A stretch of DNA of 64,000 nt. It comes from JAEUSE01 sp964648985. Its GTDB lineage: Bacteria > Patescibacteriota > Doudnabacteria > UBA920. The position numbers and the translations under genes are program-made. Of the stretch, positions 8,858 through 17,020 are shown one piece after another. The number at the start of each line of letters is the position of its first letter. The stretch's first letter is position 1. The notes below the pieces were generated by a model that had not been told where the DNA came from, ran no database searches, and saw only the letters and a list, made by a program, of their open reading frames with translations. The DNA is taken from positions 6,751 to 70,750 of the forward strand of contig CAZYMS010000005.1 of the NCBI GenBank assembly GCA_964648985.1, given 5' to 3'.

Positions 8858-9553
8858 ATGAGTGAAAAAAAATCTTACGACACTCAAGTTTTGGGAAATG
8901 TATCAAATGGAGCAGAAAGTGCAGATTTTGTTGAAACTCTTATTCTTGAAGAGAGTTCCCCGCAGGCTGCTTCCGAAGCGTCCGAAACCGCTGTTTTGCC
9001 TATGCAGCCTGCCGCTGACCAAAAGGTAGCGATTGAGCATGTTGAATCAAACCACGACACCGTTAATGTGGGGCACTCCTGGCTTTTAAAAAACGCCCAT
9101 AGCAATGCGCCTAAACCGGATGAATTTAAGCAAGCTAGCCCAAGAGGTAGGGGGAGTGCCCGGGTGACAATTCCTTTCCCCGTGTATGGTACGGTTGATG
9201 AGAGCTATGCAGGGATTGTTTCGGCTCCTAAATTAACTATCCCCGCTGGAGATTCGGTACATCAAAAGTCAATGGAGAGACTAACTGAAGACCAGAGAAA
9301 ATCCTACGATAAAGTGCCAGAAGTGCTGGGTAGATCTGAAAGAGGCAAGGATTCAATAGATCCTACACGTCCCGACTTATGGCCCGGTGCTAAGCAAAAA
9401 CTTTTTCCGCAGATAGTGGAGGGGGTAATACGAGCGGGTATGGAATATAAGCTTGATGAAGACAATATGCCTGAGGCAGATCTTGCACAGTATAGAAAAA
9501 CAATTGAATCTGTTCGCGCAAATGTGGGCGATGAAAAAAGTCAGGATTCTTAA
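8858..9553 (+). CDS. Unknown protein, RPDxW-domain paralogue 2
   Basis: 231 residues, soluble, acidic and low-complexity over the first half. Residues 170-231 begin TRPDLWPGAKQKLF and repeat the domain of the preceding protein: IV...IRAGMEY, then NMP, QY and SVRANV. A middle segment (VTIPFPVYGTVDES) resembles QIPVPVTAVEPHS in paralogue 1, so similarity may extend beyond the C-terminal domain. It is the last gene of the ABC operon; a terminator follows at 9605. The function is not recognised. Confidence 0.7.
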   Translation: MSEKKSYDTQVLGNVSNGAESADFVETLILEESSPQAASEASETAVLPMQPAADQKVAIEHVESNHDTVNVGHSWLLKNAHSNAPKPDEFKQASPRGRGSARVTIPFPVYGTVDESYAGIVSAPKLTIPAGDSVHQKSMERLTEDQRKSYDKVPEVLGRSERGKDSIDPTRPDLWPGAKQKLFPQIVEGVIRAGMEYKLDEDNMPEADLAQYRKTIESVRANVGDEKSQDS

Positions 9554-9604
9554 CCTTTGTATTAAAAATTCTGAACAGTCATTAGATATTTTTATGGATA
9601 AACC

Positions 9605-9626
9605 AATAGCCTAACGGCTATTTTTT
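9605..9626 (+). terminator. Intrinsic terminator of the ABC/RPDxW operon
   Basis: The stem aatagcc/ggctatt has a 4-base loop (taac) and is followed by a T-run. Nearly the same hairpin recurs after the next gene at 11259-11282. Confidence 0.85.
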
Positions 9627-9694
9627 ATTTATGTACCAACCGCCCATACTATCTTTTATGCAAGATACTAGCAGTAGCATGGTAATATACATAT

Positions 9695-11245
9695 ATGAGT
9701 AAGTTTGAACATAGAGGGAGTCCGCTTATAAGTATTGGCCAAGAACTTCCTAATTCGCAAGGGGGGCAGGTTGGTCGTGATTCAGAACGGTTGAAGGCGA
9801 GTACGGGGACTGAAACTCTTCAAACTATAATAGGACACAGCCCTGAACAAGGAAATAATAAGTTTGACTCTTTTTATAAGCAGAAGACCGAAGCCTTAAC
9901 TGAAGAACTAAAGATTCCAGAAGTGAAAGATACTGTGGCGTTTTCTGAGTCTGATCTTGCCGAGGCGCGTAATAAAATAGATAATTTGTACCGTGGTGAA
10001 CGTGCAACGGAGCCATTGCATACCCCCCAAGCTACCGTAGAGGCACGCGGTACGGAACGTTTGCCAATAGGAGGGGGTAAAGAAAAAGATTCGCAGGGTG
10101 GTGGCGTATGGGGGTGGCTAAAGAGTAAATTTACTCGTAAGCAAAAAGTAGCAGAGACTCCAGTACCAACATCAACCACTCCATCTAGTCCAACGACTTG
10201 GCTCGATTCAGCCAAGCGGCTTGGTATGACCACATTGGATCTAAATAATGATACTAAACAGCCATATGCGGTCCATCATGAGGACCCCCAAGCTGGCTGG
10301 AGAACCGCTGCAAAGAAAATGGGACTAAATATGCTCGATTTGCGTCCACATGAGTCGGTGGTACTACCCAAAGAGCATCGCTCTTTGAATGATACCGAGG
10401 AGATTTGGGTTGCCCCTACTAAGGAATTTACTTCAGCAGAGTTGGATCAACTAAATGCTCGAACAGAGGAGCTTAATTTTACTCCTTCTTCACCTAGTAA
10501 TGAGCGCACTGAGCCACTTCTAAACACCGAGCTACATGCAGGAAATACAGAAGCTTTAACGGAGCTGCTTACTGTTAAGCAAACGGAGGCGGGGCAGGTA
10601 GGGAAAGAGCAGACCGAACCACTAGAAGCGAGTGTGCGTCTGAATATAGATACGCTCGAGCGTATGACACGGCCATTTATAGAGACAAACACCGAGCCGC
10701 TTCCGTATGGCCGTGGTATGGAAACTACCATTATTGCTCCTACGCCAAAATCAGATAAACAATTGGCGCATGAAGCAGGTATTGCTGCAATGCATGCAAG
10801 AGAGCAGAAGCGAATTGCCGCGGGCGATACTCAATATAGGTCCGAACTTGGTGATAATCTATTCAGGCCCGATCTATGGTCTGGCCAAAACAAGGAAGAG
10901 CGTTTTAAGACAATTGTAAAACATTTATACGAGCAAGGTGTTCTGGGAGAAGGAAAAGGTGAGTACCAGTTTTCTATGGACATGCCGTTAGTCGAGCGCA
11001 AAAAATACGAAATGCTTATTGCTCAAGCACGTGCGGAATTGGCTGCTCCAGAAACCAACCCGTTGTTTGGTTCTAAGCCGCGAACGGTAAGAGCACATAG
11101 GGGGCGCCGTTACTCGACAGTTGGGTCGCAGAGACCGATTCGTGTTTCTGCTCGAGATGCACGAGGGATTGCTACTGCCTATGCCGCTGGGGGAGTTGCT
11201 GCAACTGCCCGCGCAGTAAGAGCAGAGAAGATTCGTAAGAGATAA
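9695..11245 (+). CDS. Unknown protein, RPDxW-domain paralogue 3, with TExL motifs
   Basis: 516 residues, mostly hydrophilic and probably disordered. Residues 390-450 (FRPDLWSGQN...IVKHL...MDMP...KKYEMLIAQARAEL) form the same domain as in the two preceding proteins; a basic tail of ~65 residues follows. Two internal repeats of W-x3-AKRLG-x3-LDL type occur at 169-183 and 202-216. A short motif TExL occurs 11 times (T at 39, 65, 69, 105, 120, 257, 272, 285, 289, 307, 333). There are no membrane segments or known catalytic motifs. The gene has its own terminator-bounded unit. A scaffold or adaptor role fits the architecture, but this is inference. Confidence 0.7.
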   Translation: MSKFEHRGSPLISIGQELPNSQGGQVGRDSERLKASTGTETLQTIIGHSPEQGNNKFDSFYKQKTEALTEELKIPEVKDTVAFSESDLAEARNKIDNLYRGERATEPLHTPQATVEARGTERLPIGGGKEKDSQGGGVWGWLKSKFTRKQKVAETPVPTSTTPSSPTTWLDSAKRLGMTTLDLNNDTKQPYAVHHEDPQAGWRTAAKKMGLNMLDLRPHESVVLPKEHRSLNDTEEIWVAPTKEFTSAELDQLNARTEELNFTPSSPSNERTEPLLNTELHAGNTEALTELLTVKQTEAGQVGKEQTEPLEASVRLNIDTLERMTRPFIETNTEPLPYGRGMETTIIAPTPKSDKQLAHEAGIAAMHAREQKRIAAGDTQYRSELGDNLFRPDLWSGQNKEERFKTIVKHLYEQGVLGEGKGEYQFSMDMPLVERKKYEMLIAQARAELAAPETNPLFGSKPRTVRAHRGRRYSTVGSQRPIRVSARDARGIATAYAAGGVAATARAVRAEKIRKR

Positions 11246-11258
11246 TTTTTAGTAATAA

Positions 11259-11282
11259 AAAAATAGCCTTACGGCTATTTTT
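11259..11282. terminator. Bidirectional terminator between convergent genes
   Basis: aaaaatagcc/ggctattttt with a 4-base loop lies between the stop of the plus-strand gene at 11245 and the stop of minus-strand rpmB at 11285. It has a T-run in both directions. Confidence 0.9.
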
Positions 11283-11284
11283 AG

Positions 11285-11476
11285 TTATACAGCAGCCATG
11301 CGAGCTGACTTTGTTTTGGTGCGAATGCACTTGGTGCAGGCCTTTACGCGGTTACCATTGTCAGCGCGGGTCCATTGCAGGTTTGCCTTAAGGCGAACAA
11401 TAGAAGAGCGCATGGAGTGGCTTCGTTTTATGGTGCGGCTATAGGTTTTGCCACACACGGTACACATTCTTGCCAT
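11285..11476 (-). CDS. rpmB: 50S ribosomal protein L28
   Basis: 63 residues. It starts MARMCTVCGKTYSRTIKRSHS and keeps two CxxC pairs (C5/C8 and C47/C50), the zinc-ribbon form of bL28. Residues RTIKRSHSMRSS and VRLKANLQW fit the family's rRNA-binding segments. Unlike most genes here it has a plausible Shine-Dalgarno (aaggaaagtt before the ATG). It is a single-gene unit, convergent with the preceding gene. Confidence 0.93.
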   Translation of the reverse strand: MARMCTVCGKTYSRTIKRSHSMRSSIVRLKANLQWTRADNGNRVKACTKCIRTKTKSARMAAV

Positions 11477-11676
11477 AACTTTCCTTAAAATTCGAATTTC
11501 TGAAAACCCAGAACCGAAATAAATATATGTAAAATAAGCTAGATAAATGTAACATATTTTGTTATACTTGGCAAGACCGGCCCTATTAGAGGTGGGGTGG
11601 CGGCTGTCTAATCTTTAGGCCAAGCATGTAATTCAATTAGAAGTTAGATATTCGGAATTAGACATACTTTCTCATT

Positions 11677-12285
11677 ATGCAATATATTATCCAACTAATA
11701 ATTCTCTTATTTTCCGCAATAGTGCATGAAGTCATGCACGGGGTTGTGGCAGAAAAATTAGGTGATGATACTGCTCGGATAGAGGGCCGTATTACCTTAA
11801 ATCCTTTGCCACACATAGACCCATTTGGATCAGTATTGCTGCCACTCTTTTTAATGCTGGTAGGTAGTCCGGTCATACTTGGTGCGGCTAAACCGGTGCC
11901 AGTAAATTTTAACAACCTCCATAACCCAAAGAGGGGAATGGCTTTGGTTTCCCTTGCTGGTCCGTTGTCCAACCTTGGCCTTGCTATACTGTTTGCCATT
12001 CCACTTAAGCTGGGACTGGTTACTACGCTATCAGCAGAAATTTTAGTCCAGGCGGTGCTTATAAACCTGGTGCTCTTTGTGTTTAACCTCATACCCATTC
12101 CACCGCTTGATGGCAGCAAGGTATTGGCTGCATTGGCACCAGACCGCATAATGTACCAAATTCTTTCCTGGGAACGGTATGGGTTTATACTCGTATTTGC
12201 ATTTTTATACCTAGGTGTCCTTGATCGCATTCTTGTTCCAATAATTCTTCTCTTCTCTCGTTTGCTTGGCATAAGTTTTTTCTAA
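11677..12285 (+). CDS. Site-2 protease family zinc metalloprotease (M50), minimal
   Basis: 202 residues, integral membrane. HEVMH (17-21) is the HExxH zinc motif in the first TM helix, and NLIPIPPLDGSKVL holds the third ligand (D145). About five to six TM helices and no PDZ domain are visible, so this is the short M50B type rather than RseP. The family cuts membrane-embedded or membrane-proximal substrates; the local context gives no substrate. The reading is confident for family, open for role. Confidence 0.88.
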   Translation: MQYIIQLIILLFSAIVHEVMHGVVAEKLGDDTARIEGRITLNPLPHIDPFGSVLLPLFLMLVGSPVILGAAKPVPVNFNNLHNPKRGMALVSLAGPLSNLGLAILFAIPLKLGLVTTLSAEILVQAVLINLVLFVFNLIPIPPLDGSKVLAALAPDRIMYQILSWERYGFILVFAFLYLGVLDRILVPIILLFSRLLGISFF

Positions 12286-12289
12286 TACT

Positions 12290-12327
12290 TTCCTCTTCAT
12301 TTAACCGGCCAGTTAAATGAAGAGGAA
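12290..12327. repeat. Perfect 16-base inverted repeat
   Basis: ttcctcttcatttaac (12290-12305) pairs perfectly with 12312-12327 around a 6-base loop (cggcca). It lies 4 bases after the M50 stop. There is no T-run on the plus side and only a weak one on the minus side, so it could be a Rho-independent terminator of unusual form, a stabilising 3' hairpin or a protein-binding site. Confidence 0.7.
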
Positions 12328-12502
12328 GGGTGCTACGAGTTTTGGTAAGGGCCAGAAAATATTTGGCCACAGTATATTGGCCCCGGACATAAAGAAAAAC
12401 CCTTTAGAACTTGCGTTCACGGCTAGTGGGTTAAAGCCGAAATAAGGTGTCATTCTAAAGCGTAGGGGTTCATTGATGTGAGCCTACGCGTCGGTGCGCA
12501 CA
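12328..12502. other. Non-coding stretch before the gap
   Basis: No credible gene is visible. The end (gtaggggttcattgatgtgagcctacg in part) has scattered self-complementarity, gtagg with cctac. It runs directly into the N gap, so it may be the end of a gene that lies inside the gap. Confidence 0.4.
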
Positions 12503-12602
12503 NNNNNNNNNNNNNNNNNNNNNNNNNNNNNNNNNNNNNNNNNNNNNNNNNNNNNNNNNNNNNNNNNNNNNNNNNNNNNNNNNNNNNNNNNNNNNNNNNN
12601 NN
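12503..12602. other. Assembly gap (100 N) without overlapping flanks
   Basis: In contrast to the other two gaps, the flanking sequences share no repeat that I can see, so real sequence is probably missing and the N count is a placeholder. Confidence 0.9.
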
Positions 12603-12913
12603 CTGCGGTCACTGTATCGAACCCACGCTCCAACAATCCTATCCCACCACGTGTCTAACCAGGCACGTTGCGAGTCAGTGGGGGAGCACAGGTATGAATA
12701 GCTGGCCATGGCGTATACAAGCCCAGCCATGCCAATCAGAACGGCGACAATTATGCTCAGAAAGGCACTCGACATAATGAGCACTATTAGAGCACTTGGA
12801 CGGCCATCCATTCCCAGCGCCATAACCTTCCTTGCTGAGAGATAAAGGGAGCAGCCATACACTACGCTCACCAAAGATATGATTGCTCGAAATAAACGAA
12901 TTGCACCAGACAT
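12603..12913 (-). CDS. Two-TM membrane protein, 3' end lost in gap
   Basis: 104 residues are visible before the gap. The start ATG (12911-12913) is preceded by a strong Shine-Dalgarno (aaggaggaacaacgtt), rare in this window. Hydrophobic helices at about residues 4-26 and 42-70 are followed by a soluble WLDTWWDRIVGAWVRYSD segment. The family is not recognised. It is an orphan minus-strand gene between the M50 protease and the str operon. Confidence 0.6.
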
Positions 12914-13078
12914 AACGTTGTTCCTCCTTGAACTGGTTGTTGTGGTTGCATATCTGCCTAGTCTTATGCACGCATGTGCAGAGACATGCGAGGCATAGGG
13001 TGTCCATAGACAGAGTAGTATCTACCATGTACTTTCATGGTTTATACGCACTGCGCACGGGCAAATATATAACTATAC

Positions 13079-13107
13079 ATTATACAATAAATATTGAATA
13101 ATAGCAA
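13079..13107 (-). promoter_or_regulatory. Promoter for the minus-strand membrane protein
   Basis: Read on the minus strand, TTGCTA (13102-13107) and TATAAT (13079-13084) are 17 bases apart. The leader to the ATG at 12913 would be ~160 bases. Confidence 0.55.
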
Positions 13108-13177
13108 GTTTTATTTGAGTTAAATTTACCATAAAAAAGCTTATATTTAAGCGATTATCCAGTTAGGAGGAAAGGCG

Positions 13178-13207
13178 TTGACGGCAAGGTTGGAAAATAG
13201 GTATAAT
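13178..13207 (+). promoter_or_regulatory. str operon promoter
   Basis: TTGACG (13178-13183) and a perfect TATAAT (13202-13207) are 18 bases apart, the only strong promoter upstream of rpsL. The leader is ~260 bases. Confidence 0.8.
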
Positions 13208-13213
13208 GGTTCT

Positions 13214-13360
13214 ACAAGTGAATAAGAAACCCCCTGATTCTAAAGTCGGGGAATTACTCATTTTATTTGGTCTCGTGTACTAGGAAGTTAACTCCAACAG
13301 GTTTCTGGAGAGTACTAGTTACGTGAAAAAGCAAAAAACCTTTTGCTAGGTTTTTTTGTT
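13214..13360 (+). ncRNA. Structured leader RNA of the str operon with terminator/antiterminator pair
   Basis: Three hairpins can be drawn: cccctga with tcgggg near 13230-13252; a 9-pair stem (cgtgtactag with ctagttacg) near 13274-13324 enclosing ctcca/tggag; and a 3' U-tract terminator aaaaaacc (13333-13340) with ggtttttt (13349-13356). The terminator 5' arm can instead form agcaaaa/ttttgct (13330-13336 with 13341-13347, 4-base loop), excluding the terminator. This is the layout of an attenuated leader, or of a short stand-alone RNA. No known class was recognised. Confidence 0.55.
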
Positions 13361-13369
13361 TGCCGGAAA

Positions 13370-13471
13370 ACATTAATAAGCTTATTAGCTTACAGCTTTC
13401 TAGCTTCCTAGGAAATTCAATTTCTGAAGCTAATCAGCTAAGAAGCTAATCAGCTAAGAAGCTAAGAGAGA
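13370..13471. repeat. Spacer inverted repeat, AGCT family, before rpsL
   Basis: The left arm repeats agctt(n) units and the right arm repeats agctaatc/agctaag units that are their complement. It ends at the rpsL start, leaving no clear Shine-Dalgarno. Confidence 0.75.
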
Positions 13472-13888
13472 ATGCCTACAATAAACCAGCTTGTACGCAA
13501 AGGACGAAAGCCTTTGAAGACCAAGCCAGCATCGCCAGCTTTGCGCCGGCGCATCAACTTAATTAAGAACAAGCCCATTAGCATACCGGGTGCACCGTTT
13601 ATTCGAGGAGTATGTCTTAAGGTGTACACCACCACCCCTCGTAAACCAAACTCTGCTTTGCGTAAAGTTGCTAAGGTAAAACTGACCAATGGTATGGAAG
13701 TGCTTGCCTACATTCCCGGTGTAGGACACAACTTACAAGAACACAGCGTTGTACTACTTCGCGGTGGACGAGTAAAAGATTTGGCTGGTGTGCGCTATCA
13801 CATAGTGCGCGGTAAATTAGATACACTTGGCGTTGATGGTCGAAAACGCGGACGAAGCAAGTACGGAGCAAAGAACAAAAAGAGCTAA
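13472..13888 (+). CDS. rpsL: 30S ribosomal protein S12
   Basis: 138 residues, decoding-centre protein. The PNSA loop reads TTTPRKPNSALRK and the second loop GRVKDLAGVRYH. The first Lys of the usual TPKKPNSA is Arg here (R57), the residue whose K-to-R change gives streptomycin resistance in other bacteria (K42 in E. coli, K43 in Mycobacterium). The N-terminus has the ~14-residue insertion common outside Proteobacteria. First gene of rpsL-rpsG-fusA. Confidence 0.97.
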   Translation: MPTINQLVRKGRKPLKTKPASPALRRRINLIKNKPISIPGAPFIRGVCLKVYTTTPRKPNSALRKVAKVKLTNGMEVLAYIPGVGHNLQEHSVVLLRGGRVKDLAGVRYHIVRGKLDTLGVDGRKRGRSKYGAKNKKS

Positions 13889-13892
13889 GCTC

Positions 13893-13985
13893 TTTAACAT
13901 TTAACAATTAACATTTAACAATTGACCAGGCTGTCCGGACTCTTTCTTTGGAGTCAAGTGTGAATTGTCAGATGTCAAATGTAAC
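13893..13985. repeat. Spacer inverted repeat, (TTAACAA) family
   Basis: catttaa/caattaa heptads on the left are complementary to ttgtcagatgtcaaatgt on the right, between rpsL and rpsG. Confidence 0.7.
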
Positions 13986-13993
13986 CTAAAGAT

Positions 13994-14673
13994 ATGCCAA
14001 GAAGAGCACGAAGTTACGAACGCCGCATGCCGGCGCCAGATCCAAAGTACAACAGTGTAAAATACGCTAAGTTCATTAACTACTTAATGCTTGGTGGTAA
14101 AAAAACTGTTGCTCAGAAAATATTTTTCACTGCTATTGAAACTGTTACCGAAAAAATGGCAGCTCAGAAAGATCCAAACAGCGACGAGAAACCACTTGAT
14201 GGTCGTCAGGTTTTTGAAATTGCTTTAAAGAATGTTTCTCCAATGGTGGAAGTTAAAGGCCGCCGTGTTGGTGGTTCTAACTACCAAGTACCAATGGAAG
14301 TGCAAGAACCACGTAAGACCACGCTTGGTATGAAGTGGATGATAAATGCTGCCCGCGCCCGCAAAGGTGCTCCTATGGGTGAGAAGCTTGCTGCAGAAAT
14401 AGTAGATGCATACAACAAACTTGGCAATGCATTCAAGAAGCGAGAAGATACTCACCGTATGGCTGAAGCAAACAAAGCCTTTGCTCACTTTGCTCGGTTT
14501 GCGAANNNNNNNNNNNNNNNNNNNNNNNNNNNNNNNNNNNNNNNNNNNNNNNNNNNNNNNNNNNNNNNNNNNNNNNNNNNNNNNNNNNNNNNNNNNNNNN
14601 NNNNNCTCACCGTATGGCTGAAGCAAACAAAGCCTTTGCTCACTTTGCTCGGTTTGCGAATAAACGTAAATAA
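13994..14673 (+). CDS. rpsG: 30S ribosomal protein S7, interrupted by assembly gap
   Basis: The gene runs to the TAA at 14671-14673 once the artificial 155 bases (100 N plus one 55-base copy) are removed; the product is then 174 residues ending FARFANKRK. As written, the gap shifts the frame and a naive translation continues wrongly to 14743. It starts MPRRARSYERR and carries the S7 core GGSNYQVPMEV and RKTTLGMKWM. About 12 extra residues (QKDPNSDEKPLDG) are inserted relative to short bacterial S7. It nucleates 30S head assembly on 16S rRNA. Confidence 0.95.
14451..14660. other. Assembly gap (100 N) with 55-base duplicated flanks
   Basis: 14451-14505 and 14606-14660 are identical; 14506-14605 is N. 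This is the same 55-base overlap as at 7477-7686 and inside rpsG. Confidence 0.95.
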
Positions 14674-14770
14674 ATTTTTAATTTCTAATTTACAATTTTT
14701 AATGAATTTTCAATGCAACAATTTTCAGTTGTTTGAAAATTAAAAATTAAAAAATTGAAAATTCTATCAT

Positions 14771-16894
14771 ATGCCCCGAGAATATCCCATTGAGGCTACA
14801 AGAAATATAGGTATTATTGCCCACATTGATGCGGGTAAGACGACCACTACCGAAGGTGTTTTGTATAACACCGGTATGATTCACAAAATTGGTGCGGTAC
14901 ACGAAGGTGAAACCGTAACTGACTGGATGGAGCAAGAGCGCGAGCGCGGTATTACTATTACCTCTGCTGCGGTTACTTGTTACTGGACCCCTCAGCACGT
15001 AAAGCTGGCTCCAGACCAAAAGTACAAGATTAACATTATTGACACCCCAGGACACGTAGACTTTACCGTGGAAGTAGAACGCTCTCTTCGTGTACTCGAC
15101 GGTGCAGTTACTGTGTTCGACGGTAAAATGGGTGTAGAACCACAGTCCGAAACAGTATGGCGCCAGGCAGACAAGTACGGCGTGCCTCGCATTTGTTCTA
15201 TTAACAAGATCAACCAGACCGGTGGTGACTTTTATAAGTCACTTGAGTCTATTAACAAGCGCCTTAACCCTAACGCTATTCCAGTTCAAATTCCAATTGG
15301 GTTTGAAAAAGATATTTGTGGTGTAGTGGATTTGGTACAGATGAAGGCCTATACCTACAAGGACTATACAGACAAAGAATTCACGGTAGGTGAAATTCCT
15401 GCTGATATGGTTGAAAAAGCAAAAGAATGGCGCCATAAGCTTGTCGAGAAAGTAGTTGAGTACGACGACGCCATGATGGAAAAGTACTTGGCTGGCGAAG
15501 AGCTTACTGAGCTCGAACTCCTCGCTACTATTCGCAAGGCTACTCAGTCTGGCAACTTCTTTCCTGTTATCGGTGGCGACAACCGCGGTATTATTGTGCA
15601 AATGATGCTTGATGCCGTTGTAAACTTCCTCCCAAGCCCAACCGATAAAGGTGCGGTAAAGGGCCATGATCTTCGTACTGGTGAAGATATTATGCGTGAA
15701 GCGAGCGATGCCGAGCCATTTTCTGCGCTTGCGTTTAAGATTGCAACTGATCCGTTTGTAGGTCGCTTGTGTTTCTTCCGCGTGTATTCTGGAAAGCTGG
15801 AAGCTGGAAGCTATGTGCTTAACGCTCGCACGGGCGATAAAGAACGCGTTGGTCGTATTGTGCGTATGAAGGCTGATGAGCGCGATGAAGTAAAAGAAGT
15901 ATTTGCAGGAGATATTTGTGCTTTGGTAGGACCAAAGGCAACCTTCACTGGAGATACCTTGTGCGACATAGACAAGCCAGTGCAACTCGAATCTATCAAA
16001 TTTGCTGAACCAGTTATTTCTATGGCTATTGAGCCAAAGACAAAGGCCGATCAGGAAAAAATGGGTATTGCTATGCAGAAGTTAGCGGAAGAAGACCCAA
16101 CATTCCGTATTTCCACGAACGAAGAAACCCAGCAAACCATTATTGCGGGTATGGGTGAGCTTCACTTGGAAATTATTGTAGACCGCATGAAGCGTGAGTT
16201 TAAAGTGGAGGCAAACGTTGGTAAGCCTGAAGTAGCCTACCGCGAAACCATTAAAGCTACTGCTACTGCGGAAAGCAAATACATCCGTCAGACTGGTGGT
16301 AAGGGTCAGTACGGACACGTCTACCTTCGCGTTGAACCACTTGAACGCGGTAAAGGCTATGAGTTTAAAGACGAGATTGTCGGTGGTGTTATTCCTAAGG
16401 AATACATTAAGCCAATCGATAAAGGTATTCAGGAAAGCGCTGCAAATGGTGTTATAGCTGGATACCCACTCGTAGATTTTAGCGCTGCGGTATATGACGG
16501 TAGTTACCATGAAGTTGACTCTTCTGAAATGGCATTCAAAATTGCTGCTTCAAAAGGTTTACAGGATGCGATTAAGAAAGCAACTCCTATTATTCTTGAA
16601 CCAGTCATGAAGGTAGAGGTTACGACTCCAGAGTCCAACATGGGAGACGTAATTGGTGACTTAAACAGTAAGCGCGCCCAGATTAATGAAATGACAGATC
16701 GCTTGCACCTGAAAATTATTGACGCGTATGTACCACTTTCCGAAATGTTCGGATATGCAACTGCGCTTCGCAGTATGACTCAGGGTCAGGCAAGCTACAG
16801 CATGGAATTTGATCACTATGCTGAAGTGCCAAACAACATTGCCCAGAAGATTATCGAATCTCGTCAGGGTATGAATGTAAGAAAAGGCATGTAA
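14771..16894 (+). CDS. fusA: Elongation factor G
   Basis: 707 residues, translocase GTPase. G1 is AHIDAGKTTTTEG, G3 DTPGHVDFT, followed by domains II-V with the usual GGVIPKEYI and YSMEFDHY segments. The G4 motif, NKxD in nearly all GTPases, reads NKIN (145-148, codon AAC at 15212-15214); the missing Asp is the residue that recognises the guanine base. All other EF-G signatures look intact. Third gene of the str operon; the spacer before it is an A/T-rich inverted repeat and no Shine-Dalgarno is present. A strong terminator at 16937 separates it from tuf. Confidence 0.96.
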   Translation: MPREYPIEATRNIGIIAHIDAGKTTTTEGVLYNTGMIHKIGAVHEGETVTDWMEQERERGITITSAAVTCYWTPQHVKLAPDQKYKINIIDTPGHVDFTVEVERSLRVLDGAVTVFDGKMGVEPQSETVWRQADKYGVPRICSINKINQTGGDFYKSLESINKRLNPNAIPVQIPIGFEKDICGVVDLVQMKAYTYKDYTDKEFTVGEIPADMVEKAKEWRHKLVEKVVEYDDAMMEKYLAGEELTELELLATIRKATQSGNFFPVIGGDNRGIIVQMMLDAVVNFLPSPTDKGAVKGHDLRTGEDIMREASDAEPFSALAFKIATDPFVGRLCFFRVYSGKLEAGSYVLNARTGDKERVGRIVRMKADERDEVKEVFAGDICALVGPKATFTGDTLCDIDKPVQLESIKFAEPVISMAIEPKTKADQEKMGIAMQKLAEEDPTFRISTNEETQQTIIAGMGELHLEIIVDRMKREFKVEANVGKPEVAYRETIKATATAESKYIRQTGGKGQYGHVYLRVEPLERGKGYEFKDEIVGGVIPKEYIKPIDKGIQESAANGVIAGYPLVDFSAAVYDGSYHEVDSSEMAFKIAASKGLQDAIKKATPIILEPVMKVEVTTPESNMGDVIGDLNSKRAQINEMTDRLHLKIIDAYVPLSEMFGYATALRSMTQGQASYSMEFDHYAEVPNNIAQKIIESRQGMNVRKGM

Positions 16895-16936
16895 GAAATA
16901 GCTTCTGAAACTTAGAGCCTCCAAGCTTCCTAGAAA

Positions 16937-16972
16937 AAAAGACCACCCCGCCTTGTGGCGGGATGGTCTTTT
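16937..16972 (+). terminator. Terminator of the str operon
   Basis: A 16-base near-perfect stem (aaaagaccaccccgcc with ggcgggatggtctttt) has a 4-base loop. Confidence 0.93.
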
Positions 16973-17020
16973 AGGTAATATAGAGGCAATTGATAGGTGC
17001 TTAATTACTATATTGTTGTT

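Noticed and set aside
13214..13360. SRP RNA, tmRNA or 6S RNA at the str leader
   Set aside because: None of their conserved loops or tails could be found; it is kept as an unclassified structured leader.
14606..14743. Extension of S7 after the gap to 14743
   Set aside because: It results from the frameshift introduced by the 155 artificial bases; the true stop is at 14671-14673.
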